Assembly: GCA_902514875.1 (NCBI GenBank)
Contig: CABXSY010000009.1
Location: 1-49,470 of the forward strand
Origin: an uncultured Alphaproteobacteria bacterium
GTDB lineage: Bacteria > Pseudomonadota > Alphaproteobacteria > HIMB59 > GCA-002718135
Length of the DNA stretch: 49,470 nucleotides
Direction of reading: 5' to 3'
The notes beneath the pieces were generated by a model. That model had not been told where the DNA came from. It did no database searches and saw nothing but the letters and a program-made list of their open reading frames with translations. The position numbers and the translations under genes are program-made. This document shows positions 26,791 through 37,889 of the stretch, piece by piece; positions within the stretch are counted from its first letter, which is position 1, and each line of letters begins with the position of its first letter.

Positions 26791-28104
26791 ATGATAATTT
26801 CAAAAAATGTATTTTTAAAAATAATACTGCTGCTCACGCTCATTACACTTCTTGCACCTAAAACATATGGATCTTCTTCAGATGAAGAAAAATATAAATA
26901 TTTAGATCTATTTGGGCAGGTATTTGACAGGGTAAGATCATCCTATGTAGAAGAGGTTACGGATCAAGAATTAATTGAAAAAGCGATTGATGGAATGTTG
27001 TCTGGTTTAGATCCTCATTCTGGTTTTATGAATGAAGAAGTATTTCAAGAAATGCAAATGGATACAGAGGGTAAATTTGGAGGATTAGGTATTGAAATTA
27101 CTATGGAAGAAGGTTTTGTAAAAGTTATAGCTCCAATAGAAGATACGCCAGCATATGAAGCTGGAGTTCTTGCTGGTGATTACATTATTCAAATAGACGA
27201 AACACCTGTGTTTGGTCTAACTCTAAATGAAGCTGTTGAATTAATGAGAGGTAAAAAAGGTGAGTCAATTGTAATTACTATTTCGAGAGCAAATACTGAA
27301 CCATTTGAGATTGAAATTATTAGAGATTATATAAAAATCAGATCAGTAAAAAGTGATGTACTTAATAATATTGGGTATTTGAGAATAACATCTTTTAACG
27401 AACAAACAGAAAGTGGCCTTCTTGACGTTATAAAAAAAATTGAAAAAGAAAACCAAATAAAAGGTTATGTTTTAGATGTACGATCTAACCCAGGCGGTCT
27501 TCTTACTCAAGCAGTTAAGGTAACGGATATATTCTTGGAAAGAGGAGAAATTGTTTCAACAAGAGGTAGAGATAAAAAAGATATTAGAAGATATCGTGCA
27601 AAGAAGTCTGATAGAACTAACGGAAAACCACTTGTTGTTATTATTGATGGTGGTTCTGCATCTGCTTCTGAAATTGTTGCAGGCGCGCTACAGGATCATA
27701 AAAGAGCAATCATTATAGGCACACAATCTTTTGGTAAGGGTTCAGTACAAACAATTATTCCATTTCAAGTTTCAAATAGTGACAATCTCACTGGTATAAG
27801 ACTAACCACAGCCAGATATTATACTCCATCAGGTGAATCAATCCAAGGTAAGGGTATTGTTCCCGATATAATCATTGAGCAAGGAGAATTTGAATCGTTT
27901 GATTATAAAAGATTTTCTGAATCAGATCTAAAAGATTCCCTTGATAAAGATAATGATGAAGGATTAGAAGAAAAAAATGATAATGAAGACAATGAAGATA
28001 ATGGATTAAGTGAGTTTGAAAAACGATTAGAGCTTGATTATCAACTTCGTAGAGCTTTTGATCTTGTTAAAGGGGTGAGTCTCTTTAATGAAATTCAAGA
28101 ATAG
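26791..28104 (+). CDS. ctpA: carboxyl-terminal processing protease (S41)
   Basis: A 437-residue periplasmic serine protease with a signal peptide (residues 1-28). A PDZ domain (about 85-165) includes GGLGIEITMEEGFVKVIAP. The peptidase S41 core has the catalytic Ser in the SASASE motif and the Lys in FGKGSVQ, 25 residues apart as in the family. An acidic low-complexity stretch (DKDNDEGLEEKNDNEDNED) comes before the C-terminal helix. Substrates in other bacteria include envelope and cell-wall proteins. It starts 5 bases after rsfS and ends overlapping the rppH region. Confidence 0.94.
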   Translation: MIISKNVFLKIILLLTLITLLAPKTYGSSSDEEKYKYLDLFGQVFDRVRSSYVEEVTDQELIEKAIDGMLSGLDPHSGFMNEEVFQEMQMDTEGKFGGLGIEITMEEGFVKVIAPIEDTPAYEAGVLAGDYIIQIDETPVFGLTLNEAVELMRGKKGESIVITISRANTEPFEIEIIRDYIKIRSVKSDVLNNIGYLRITSFNEQTESGLLDVIKKIEKENQIKGYVLDVRSNPGGLLTQAVKVTDIFLERGEIVSTRGRDKKDIRRYRAKKSDRTNGKPLVVIIDGGSASASEIVAGALQDHKRAIIIGTQSFGKGSVQTIIPFQVSNSDNLTGIRLTTARYYTPSGESIQGKGIVPDIIIEQGEFESFDYKRFSESDLKDSLDKDNDEGLEEKNDNEDNEDNGLSEFEKRLELDYQLRRAFDLVKGVSLFNEIQE

Positions 28105-28106
28105 TG

Positions 28107-28577
28107 ATGCAAAATAAATACAGAAAATGTGTGGGAATGATGATTCTCAATACAAAAAATCAGATTTTAGTTGGCAAAAGATTAGATAATCCCTCCGGGT
28201 ATTGGCAAATGCCACAAGGTGGTATTGATGAAGATGAAAATCCTGAAGAAGCAGTTTGGAGAGAAATGATGGAAGAAATTGGTACTAATAAAGCGTCCCT
28301 AATTGCTTCATCTAAAGAATGGATCTCCTATGACATCCCAAGTGAAATTTTAAAAACTTTACCTTGGGGAAATAAATTCATAGGTCAAATTCAAAAGTGG
28401 TTTTTGTTTAACTTTATAGGTGATGATAGTGATATAAATGTGGGAACAGAAAATCCTGAATTTAGTGATTGGAAATGGATGAATTATAATGAAATTACTC
28501 ATTATGCAGTTCCATTTAAAAAAAATGTTTATCAAAAAATTCAAACTGAGTTTAAAGATATCCTAAATGATGTTTAA
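28107..28577 (+). CDS. rppH: RNA pyrophosphohydrolase (Nudix)
   Basis: A 156-residue Nudix enzyme that removes pyrophosphate from the 5' end of mRNAs to start decay. The Nudix box GGIDEDENPEEAVWREMMEEIG is complete, with the spacing G-x5-E-x7-R-E-x2-E-E-x-G. WQMPQGG before it and the WKWMNYNEI region later match RppH. An in-frame GTG at 28104 overlapping the ctpA stop could serve as start, but ATG at 28107 is preferred. ctpA-rppH is a conserved alphaproteobacterial pair. Confidence 0.93.
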   Translation: MQNKYRKCVGMMILNTKNQILVGKRLDNPSGYWQMPQGGIDEDENPEEAVWREMMEEIGTNKASLIASSKEWISYDIPSEILKTLPWGNKFIGQIQKWFLFNFIGDDSDINVGTENPEFSDWKWMNYNEITHYAVPFKKNVYQKIQTEFKDILNDV

Positions 28578-29592
28578 TGAAAATCCTGAACTAGTAATCA
28601 CAAGCTTAGATAAAGAAATATGGGATGAAGAGTTAGAAGACTTTGTTCCTAAAAATATTTTTGATGTTCATACCCATATTTATAAGTGGAGTTTTAATCA
28701 GGATCCGAAAAAGGATATGGGTGAAAGGAACTTTCAAGGAAAATATTTTACTGAAGTATCTATGAAATTTGCAGATCAAATAGATCAATTACTTATGCCT
28801 AATAGAGTTGTAAATAGATTAAGTTTTCCTTTTCCATTCAAATATCCATGTAATTTTGAAGCTTCAAATCAATATATTTTAGAACAAACTAAAACACATA
28901 CTGAAAATAAGTGCTTAATTTTAATTAATCCAAATATGGGTAAAAATTATATTGAAGAGCTTTTATTAAAAAATAACATTAAAGGTTTTAAACCATATAG
29001 ATTTTATTCAAAAACAAACGATACGATTGATTGCAAAATTTTAGATTTTATAACTGAAGAGCAAATTAAAATTGCAGATAAATTTGGACTTATCATTATG
29101 ATGCATTTAGCAAAAAAGGATGCAATTGCCGATGATGATAATATTAATGACCTAATTTATTTGAGTGATAAATATCCTAACGTTAAATGGATACTTGCTC
29201 ACTGTGCTAGAAGTTATTCTGCTTGGGCGTTAGAAAAAGGAATTAAGAGAATTAGAGATTTAAAAAATATTTGGTATGATTGTTCTACAGTATGTGAATC
29301 TGATTCAATTGATGCTTTGTATCAAGGAGTTGGTCTTGAAAAAATAATGTATGGATCTGATGATATGATAGGGAGAATGAGAGGAAAGTATATTACATTT
29401 GGGAAAGCTTGGTCTGCAATAGATTCTGATAATCATAATTTAGCTCTAAGCCATTGTGATGATAGAATGACATTTATTAGATATGAACAATTAAGAGCAA
29501 TGAAAAGAGGAATCCGAAATAGTATTATAACAGAAAGTGAAAAGCAGGATCTTTTTTATAATAATGCAAAAAATTTAATAGATTCTGTTTAA
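28567..29592 (+). CDS. amidohydrolase 2-family metal-dependent hydrolase
   Basis: A 341-residue TIM-barrel hydrolase of the amidohydrolase-related (Amidohydro_2) family. Metal-ligand positions are visible: H-x-H in FDVHTHIYKW near residue 36, H in IMMHLAKK, H in LAHCARSY and D in YGSDDMIG. The family includes decarboxylases and lactone or amide hydrolases; the substrate is unknown. The start overlaps the rppH end by 11 bases (ATGATG; the second ATG is possible). It is the last gene of the plus-strand run and ends 8 bases before the convergent atpC stop. Confidence 0.8.
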   Translation: MMFNENPELVITSLDKEIWDEELEDFVPKNIFDVHTHIYKWSFNQDPKKDMGERNFQGKYFTEVSMKFADQIDQLLMPNRVVNRLSFPFPFKYPCNFEASNQYILEQTKTHTENKCLILINPNMGKNYIEELLLKNNIKGFKPYRFYSKTNDTIDCKILDFITEEQIKIADKFGLIIMMHLAKKDAIADDDNINDLIYLSDKYPNVKWILAHCARSYSAWALEKGIKRIRDLKNIWYDCSTVCESDSIDALYQGVGLEKIMYGSDDMIGRMRGKYITFGKAWSAIDSDNHNLALSHCDDRMTFIRYEQLRAMKRGIRNSIITESEKQDLFYNNAKNLIDSV

Positions 29593-29600
29593 TCTAAAAA

Positions 29601-29998
29601 TTAAATCTTATCATAAAAACTTACAGTTATAGCTTCTAATTTAGCTTTTGCTATCGACAGTTGCTCTTCTGATTCTTTACTTTCATTACTACCTAATTCT
29701 TCAATTTCTTTTTCAATTGAAGACTTATCTAAAGAATTTAGCTCAACTACACTTTCTGCAAGAACGATACATTTCTCTGGATTAATTTCAGCAAAACCAC
29801 CTGATACAAAAAATGATTTAACTAAATTTTTATCCTCACTATAAACCATCACTCTACCAGGTCTTAATGAGGACATTACTTGACTGTGTCCAGGTAAGAC
29901 ACCTAGATCACCATCTTTACCTGGGACAATAATAGTTCCAACATCATCATTAAAGATGAGGTTTTCTGGAGAAACTAAATCAAAAGAAATTGTCGCCA

Positions 29999-29999
<1 letters not shown>
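29601..29999 (-). CDS. atpC: ATP synthase F1 epsilon subunit
   Basis: A 132-residue epsilon subunit. The N-terminal beta-barrel (FDLVSPENLIFNDDVGTIIVPGKDGDLGVLPGHS) is the conserved part and the C-terminal helical hairpin follows. It couples rotation to the central stalk and can inhibit ATP hydrolysis. It overlaps atpD by one base and is the last gene of the atpHAGDC operon. Confidence 0.95.
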
Positions 30000-32328
<2,329 letters not shown>

Positions 32329-32331
32329 TGA

Positions 32332-33867
32332 TTAGTTACTTGTAAATTTTTCAACAATATTATCTAAGATAGATTTTAATTTATCATCATTTTCTTTGGA
32401 TAATTCTTTTTCATTTGCAATAGCATCTAATAAATCAGAATGACTAGACCTCATTGCATTCAAAACTTCTGTTTCAAAACGAACAACATCATTGACGGCT
32501 ACTTTGTCTAAGTAACCACGAACGCCTGCATATATAGACACAACTTGCTCAGAAACTGTTAACGGAGAATATTGTCCCTGTTTCAGGATTTCAACTAATC
32601 TTGCGCCACGATCAAGTAATTGTTTCGTTGAAGCATCTAAGTCTGATGCAAACTGTGCAAAAGCAGCCATCTCACGATATTGAGCTAATTCTAGTTTTAC
32701 AGGACCAGCAATTTTTTTCATTGCTTTTGTTTGAGCTGCAGAACCAACACGACTTACTGAAAGACCAACGTTAATCGCAGGACGAATACCAGCAAAAAAT
32801 AAGTTTGTTTCTAAAAATATTTGTCCATCGGTAATGGAAATAACATTTGTTGGAATGTAAGCAGATAAGTCTCCAGCTTGAGTCTCAATAATTGGAAGAG
32901 CAGTTAAACTTCCGCCACCGTGTTCATCACTCATTTTGGCAGCTCTTTCTAAAAGACGACTGTGTATATAAAATACATCTCCAGGATATGCTTCACGTCC
33001 AGGAGGTCTTCTTAATAAAAGAGACATCTGTCTATAAGCAACAGCTTGCTTTGATAAATCATCATAAACAATCAATGCATGCATGCCGTTATCTCTAAAA
33101 TATTCACCCATTGTACAACCAGTGTAAGCTGATAAAAATTGCAATGGAGCAGGCTCTGATGCAGTTGCAGATACAACAATTGTATATTCCATTGCACCAT
33201 TATCTTCTAGTGTTTTTACAATTTGGGCAACTGTTGATCTTTTTTGACCAATCGCAACATAGATACAATACAATTTTTCTTTTTCATTGTTTGATTGATT
33301 AACAGATTTTTGATTTAAAATCGTATCAATAGCAACAGCAGTTTTACCTGTTTGTCTGTCACCAATTATTAATTCACGTTGCCCCCTACCAACTGGGACA
33401 AGAGCATCAAGTGCTTTAATACCTGTCTGCATAGGCTCAGATACACTTTGACGAGGAATAATACCTGGGGCTTTTAATTCAATTCTTCTCTTTTCAGAAG
33501 ATTGAATAGGACCTTTGCCATCAATAGGATTTCCTAAACCATCAACAACACGTCCTAACAATTCTTTTCCAACAGGAACATCAACAATTTCTCCTGTACG
33601 TTTAACTGTATCACCTTCTTTAATTCCAGTATCATCACCGAAGATTGAAACACCAACGTTATCCATTTCAAGGTTGAGGGCCATACCTTTAATGCCGCCT
33701 GGGAATTCTACCATCTCTCCAGCTTGTACTTGATCAAGACCATACACACGTGCAATTCCATCTCCAACACTTAGTACTGTTCCAACCTCAGCAACATCCG
33801 CTTTAGTTTCAAAATTAGCTATTTGGTCTTTAATTACAGACGATATTTCTGCAGCTTTAATTTCCAT
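32332..33867 (-). CDS. atpA: ATP synthase F1 alpha subunit
   Basis: A 511-residue nucleotide-binding, non-catalytic subunit. The P-loop [14 protein letters not shown] is at about residues 170-183, and [48 protein letters not shown] and the arginine-finger region VSRVGSAAQ are present. Length is typical. The start overlaps the atpH stop by one base. Confidence 0.98.
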   Translation of the reverse strand: MEIKAAEISSVIKDQIANFETKADVAEVGTVLSVGDGIARVYGLDQVQAGEMVEFPGGIKGMALNLEMDNVGVSIFGDDTGIKEGDTVKRTGEIVDVPVGKELLGRVVDGLGNPIDGKGPIQSSEKRRIELKAPGIIPRQSVSEPMQTGIKALDALVPVGRGQRELIIGDRQTGKTAVAIDTILNQKSVNQSNNEKEKLYCIYVAIGQKRSTVAQIVKTLEDNGAMEYTIVVSATASEPAPLQFLSAYTGCTMGEYFRDNGMHALIVYDDLSKQAVAYRQMSLLLRRPPGREAYPGDVFYIHSRLLERAAKMSDEHGGGSLTALPIIETQAGDLSAYIPTNVISITDGQIFLETNLFFAGIRPAINVGLSVSRVGSAAQTKAMKKIAGPVKLELAQYREMAAFAQFASDLDASTKQLLDRGARLVEILKQGQYSPLTVSEQVVSIYAGVRGYLDKVAVNDVVRFETEVLNAMRSSHSDLLDAIANEKELSKENDDKLKSILDNIVEKFTSN

Positions 33868-34424
33868 TATGCCCCCTTCATTGCAATTTTAAGTTTATTA
33901 ATTTTATTCGCTATAGATGTATCAATCATTTTGGAACCAACCTTAACAATTAAACCACCAATAATGTCTTCATCAACATCAAAATTTAAAGATAATTTTT
34001 CACCTAAAGATTTTTTAAGTTGATTTGTAATATTATTTTTTTCATCATCAGATAATATGTTTGCTGATGTTATGTCAGCAGTAATATCACCTCTTTTTTC
34101 AGAATTTATTTTTTTAAATTGTAAAATAATAGAAGCGATATTTGTAATTCTTTTATTGTTATCAAGAACTTTTAAAAAAGTTGTCGTAAGATTGTGTAAA
34201 TTTGCTTTAGAAAATAATTTTTGCAAAATATTAAGCTTCTCATCTGAATTTACTAATGGGCTTTTGATAACTTGTCTTAATTCTGAACTTTCTTTCAATG
34301 TTTTTTGCACTAATTCAAAGTCATTTAGAATATCATCAATACATTTTTTTTCAGAAGCAAGATCATAGAGAGCAGCTCCGTACCTTTCAGATATAAGGTC
34401 TCCAGATAAAGTATTAGATGCCAT
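33867..34424 (-). CDS. atpH: ATP synthase F1 delta subunit
   Basis: A 185-residue delta (OSCP) subunit that joins the F1 head to the peripheral stalk. The N-terminal six-helix domain ([21 protein letters not shown]) and the C-terminal strand-rich end ([29 protein letters not shown]) are both recognisable. It is the first gene of the F1 operon; F0 genes are absent from the window, as expected in alphaproteobacteria where they lie apart. The 118-base gap before it holds a 13-bp palindrome and a weak promoter candidate. Confidence 0.94.
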   Translation of the reverse strand: MASNTLSGDLISERYGAALYDLASEKKCIDDILNDFELVQKTLKESSELRQVIKSPLVNSDEKLNILQKLFSKANLHNLTTTFLKVLDNNKRITNIASIILQFKKINSEKRGDITADITSANILSDDEKNNITNQLKKSLGEKLSLNFDVDEDIIGGLIVKVGSKMIDTSIANKINKLKIAMKGA

Positions 34425-34481
34425 AAATATAATTCATAAGAAGATTAGGGTTAGGCTAATAACACATCAGAAAAAGTAGGT

Positions 34482-34494
34482 AAACTGTCAGTTT
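34482..34494. promoter_or_regulatory. 13-bp palindrome in the atp operon leader
   Basis: AAACTG-T-CAGTTT is a perfect inverted repeat (arms 34482-34487 and 34489-34494). On the minus strand a TTGACG box lies just upstream (34503 down to 34498) and a weak TACTTT box lies downstream, so the palindrome would sit between the -35 and -10 positions. It could be an operator or a chance event. Confidence 0.35.
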
Positions 34495-34542
34495 GTGCGT
34501 CAAATGAGTTAAATGCAAAATATTTTTAAAATTGTGGGTAAT

Positions 34543-36498
34543 TTACATAAATGAATAGGGATCAACATCAATAATTATCTTTATAGAGGAAGGCAGTTTA
34601 GTCTTTTCGACAATTTTTTTTGTGAATTTATTCAGATTTTTTCTACTTTTGCTCTTCAATAATATTCTGTATCGATATTGTCCTCTAAGCAAAGAAATTG
34701 GAGCTTCAACTGGACCTAGAATTTTAATATTTTCACTATTTTGACCTTGTTGAGCCAGTCTTGAAGCATGTTTAAGAACTAAAGCTTTTGTATGACTAGA
34801 AATAATAATTGAAGTCATAAAACCAAAAGGAGGAATATTAAAATTCTTTCTCTCTTCTAAAGCTTTTTCAATGAAAGCTTCTCTTTCTCGAAGTTGAATC
34901 GACTTAATTATTTCTTGATCTGGAAAATATGTTTGAAGAAAAACTTTACCAATTTTTTTTCCTCTACCAGCTCTTCCTCCAACTTGCTGAAGAAGGTTAA
35001 AAGTTTTTTCTATTGCTCTTGGATCGCCTCCAAATAAACCTGCATCTGCATCAACTATTCCTACTAAAGACAAATTTGGAAAATCGTATCCTTTTGCCAT
35101 AATTTGTGTAGCTACAATTATATCTATATCTTTGTTGTTTATATCAGTAATAAATTTTTTAATTTTGTTTGGTGTGTTAACATTGTCGCTAGACATGATG
35201 GAAATATTTTTTCCAGGAAAGAATTCTTTTAGCTCCTCTGCAACTCTCTCAACTCCAGGACCAACAAATTTTATACTATCTTTTTCATTACATTGAGGAC
35301 AATCTAAATTCAATTTTTTTATAGTTCCACATTGATGGCATAAGAAAACTTTTTTGTGTTGATGCATAACCATCCATGATGAACATTGATCACATTCATA
35401 TCTGAATCCACAACTATTACACAAGGTTAATGGTGAGTATCCTCTACGATTTAAAAAAATAAGAGTTTGTTCCTTATTTTCTAAACACTGAGAAATAGAA
35501 TCTATAATTGATTGTGATATCCATTTATCTTTATCAAGTTTATTTTTATTTAAATCAATTATAGAAATTTCAGGTAATGGAGTTCCAGAAAATTGTTTTG
35601 ACAAATAGACTTGATTATATTTTTTAATTTTAACATTATTTATTGTTTCTAAAGACGGTGTTGCCGAAGCTAATAATATAAAATTTTTTTCAATTTTAGC
35701 TCTTACAACTGCAAGATCTCTTGCTTGGTAACGTATATTGTCCTCTTGTTTATAACTAGAATCATGTTCTTCATCGACAACAATTAATCCTAAGTTTGTA
35801 AAAGGAAGAAACAAACTTGAACGAGCGCCAATAACAATTACTGGATCTCCAGCAAAACATTTATGCCAAATTTTTTTCCTGTTTTTTTTTGTAATTTTAG
35901 AATGCCACAAACACACCTCCATACCAAAACGCTTCTTTACTCTTGTCTCTAATTGCGGTGTTAGGCTAATTTCTGGAACCATTATTAATATTTGTTTTTT
36001 TTCTTTTAAAAATTTATCTATTATTTCAAAATATACTTCAGTTTTACCAGAGCCTGTTACACCTTCTAATAAAACAGGTTTGTTTGATTTATTAAATGAT
36101 TGGGTAATTTCTTTGAATGAATTTGCTTGCTCTTCACTCAAGGTCACTAAAGAAGGTTCGGTGTTATTGAAACTATCTAATTTTTCTTTATCAAATTCAA
36201 CTATATCATTGTTAATAAGAAATAATTTTAAAACTGCTCCTAGTGGAGCTAAAGTATAACTTGCGATCCAATTTATAAAATCGATTGAAGAGTTCTGAAG
36301 GACAAGATCATTACAAATTTTTGTAACCTCTTTTATTTCGTATCCAGGATTTTTAACATTCTTCTTCCAAATAATTCCAGCTTCTATTTTTTTTCCAAAT
36401 GGAACTAAGACTACTTGACCAATTTCAAGTTGCTCATTTGTTGAAGAATAAGTGAAAACTTTGTCGAAAGGTCTTGTTACTACTACATCGTACAACAT
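34543..36498 (-). CDS. priA: primosomal protein N' (PriA helicase)
   Basis: A 651-residue replication-restart helicase, shorter than the E. coli protein (732). The N-terminal DNA-binding region is present in reduced form. Walker A is GVTGSGKTEVYFE, the DEAH-type box reads VVDEEHDSSY, and helicase motif VI is QVGGRAGRG. The zinc region has four Cys pairs (CNSC, CDQC, CHQC, CPQC) within FLNRRGYSP...CNEKD. The location beside the ATP operon and fsa is typical of alphaproteobacteria. Confidence 0.95.
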   Translation of the reverse strand: MLYDVVVTRPFDKVFTYSSTNEQLEIGQVVLVPFGKKIEAGIIWKKNVKNPGYEIKEVTKICNDLVLQNSSIDFINWIASYTLAPLGAVLKLFLINNDIVEFDKEKLDSFNNTEPSLVTLSEEQANSFKEITQSFNKSNKPVLLEGVTGSGKTEVYFEIIDKFLKEKKQILIMVPEISLTPQLETRVKKRFGMEVCLWHSKITKKNRKKIWHKCFAGDPVIVIGARSSLFLPFTNLGLIVVDEEHDSSYKQEDNIRYQARDLAVVRAKIEKNFILLASATPSLETINNVKIKKYNQVYLSKQFSGTPLPEISIIDLNKNKLDKDKWISQSIIDSISQCLENKEQTLIFLNRRGYSPLTLCNSCGFRYECDQCSSWMVMHQHKKVFLCHQCGTIKKLNLDCPQCNEKDSIKFVGPGVERVAEELKEFFPGKNISIMSSDNVNTPNKIKKFITDINNKDIDIIVATQIMAKGYDFPNLSLVGIVDADAGLFGGDPRAIEKTFNLLQQVGGRAGRGKKIGKVFLQTYFPDQEIIKSIQLREREAFIEKALEERKNFNIPPFGFMTSIIISSHTKALVLKHASRLAQQGQNSENIKILGPVEAPISLLRGQYRYRILLKSKSRKNLNKFTKKIVEKTKLPSSIKIIIDVDPYSFM

Positions 36499-36538
36499 TA
36501 TATTTATGTATTTTTAATATGTTAACTTTCTAAATAAC

Positions 36539-36555
36539 TTGTATATGGTATACAA
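36539..36555. promoter_or_regulatory. 17-bp palindrome just before the fsa start
   Basis: TTGTATA-TGG-TATACAA is a perfect inverted repeat with 7-bp arms and a 3-base centre, ending 6 bases before the fsa ATG. It lies in the 63-base region between divergent priA and fsa. It covers the place where the fsa ribosome binding site should be, so it might act as a translational hairpin or as an operator. Confidence 0.45.
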
Positions 36556-36561
36556 CAAACA

Positions 36562-37221
36562 ATGAAATTTTTTATAGACACTGCCGATATACCTGAAATT
36601 GAAGAGTTAATGCCTAGTGGATTAATAGATGGTGTTACGACAAACCCATCTCTTATTGCAAAAAGCGGCAAGGATATGGGAGAAACAATCAAAACAATTT
36701 GTTCAATAGTATCTGGTCCAGTAAGTGCAGAAGTGACTGCAACCGAGTATGACAAAATGCTTGAAGAAGGTGAGTACTTAGCATCATTAGCTAAGAATGT
36801 TGCTGTAAAAGTTCCTCTCACACCTGCTGGTCTTCAAACTTGCAAAGCTCTTAGAGAAAAAGATATCATGGTAAATGTAACATTGTGTTTTAGTGCTGCT
36901 CAAGCATTACTAGCCGCTAAGGTTGGAGCAACATTTATTTCTCCATTTGTGGGAAGATTAGATGACATTGGTGAAAAAGGAATGGATCTGATTTCAGATA
37001 TAGTAATAATGTATGAAAATTATGGATTTGATACGGAAGTATTAGTTGCTTCAGTAAGAAACACGCAACATTTGATTGATGCAGCTGTGATTGGTGCCCA
37101 TGTTTCAACTCTACCACCTAAAGTTATTCACGAATTATATAAACATCCTCTCACAGATAAAGGGCTTAAAGCATTTCTTGATGATTGGGCAAAAACAGGA
37201 CAACAAATTTTGCCAAAATAA
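36562..37221 (+). CDS. fsa: transaldolase-like fructose-6-phosphate aldolase
   Basis: A 219-residue member of the small transaldolase/FSA family. [16 protein letters not shown] and [13 protein letters not shown] at the start are diagnostic; the Schiff-base lysine is K83 in [10 protein letters not shown]. The block [31 protein letters not shown] follows. These proteins catalyse transaldolase or fructose-6-phosphate aldolase reactions; the short family cannot be split by sequence alone. The gene is divergent from priA and followed 5 bases later by the DUF484 gene. Confidence 0.9.
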   Translation: MKFFIDTADIPEIEELMPSGLIDGVTTNPSLIAKSGKDMGETIKTICSIVSGPVSAEVTATEYDKMLEEGEYLASLAKNVAVKVPLTPAGLQTCKALREKDIMVNVTLCFSAAQALLAAKVGATFISPFVGRLDDIGEKGMDLISDIVIMYENYGFDTEVLVASVRNTQHLIDAAVIGAHVSTLPPKVIHELYKHPLTDKGLKAFLDDWAKTGQQILPK

Positions 37222-37226
37222 TCATC

Positions 37227-37889
37227 ATGGCAAATGAAGATGAAATTAGAGAAAAAGAAATAATAAGTTTTTTAAAAAAAAATAAAAATTTTTTTATTAA
37301 AAATTATGAATTAGTTAATGAACTAAATTTTCCAAATCTAGATAATAGTTCAGATAAGGTTATTGATTTAGAGGCTTATAGATATAAAAAAATATCACAA
37401 CAAAATATAGACTTACAAAATCAAATGACAAAAGTACTACTTGCAGGAAAAAGTCATTTAAATGCTCAAAAAAGAATTCTTAAATCTACAATTAGAATTT
37501 TAAATATTAAAAGTTTACCAAAATTAATAGGCTTAATTAAAAATGATCTTAAAATAATTTTAGGTTGTGATGAAATGAATTGTTTTATTACAAATGAAAA
37601 TGTTAGTGTAGAAAACTTGTCTCAACTTGATACTAAAATTGCAAATAGTTATTTTAAAACCAAAATGGCTACTAATTTAAATCAAAATCCAAAAGGTTTA
37701 CTTTTATTTTTTCCAAATAAATCAGCAATGGTAAAATCATATATATTATTAAAAATTAAATTTCATGAAGATAGTATTATCTTGGCGATGGGATCAAAAG
37801 ATAAAAATAAATTTACAATTGATATGCAAACTGATCTTGTTGAGTACTTAATCAAAATTATAGAGATTAATTTACTAAACATAAAATGA
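37227..37889 (+). CDS. DUF484 family protein
   Basis: About 220 residues. The N-terminal part (EIISFLKKNKNFFIKNYELVNELNFP) and the VIDLEAYRYKKISQQN helix match the DUF484 family, a GAF-like domain with unknown function often found beside xerC and fsa. The start was set to ATG 37227, just after the fsa stop; an in-frame ATG at 37185 lies inside fsa and is unlikely. The protein is very K/N/I-rich. Its end overlaps the next gene by ATGA. Confidence 0.78.
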   Translation: MANEDEIREKEIISFLKKNKNFFIKNYELVNELNFPNLDNSSDKVIDLEAYRYKKISQQNIDLQNQMTKVLLAGKSHLNAQKRILKSTIRILNIKSLPKLIGLIKNDLKIILGCDEMNCFITNENVSVENLSQLDTKIANSYFKTKMATNLNQNPKGLLLFFPNKSAMVKSYILLKIKFHEDSIILAMGSKDKNKFTIDMQTDLVEYLIKIIEINLLNIK

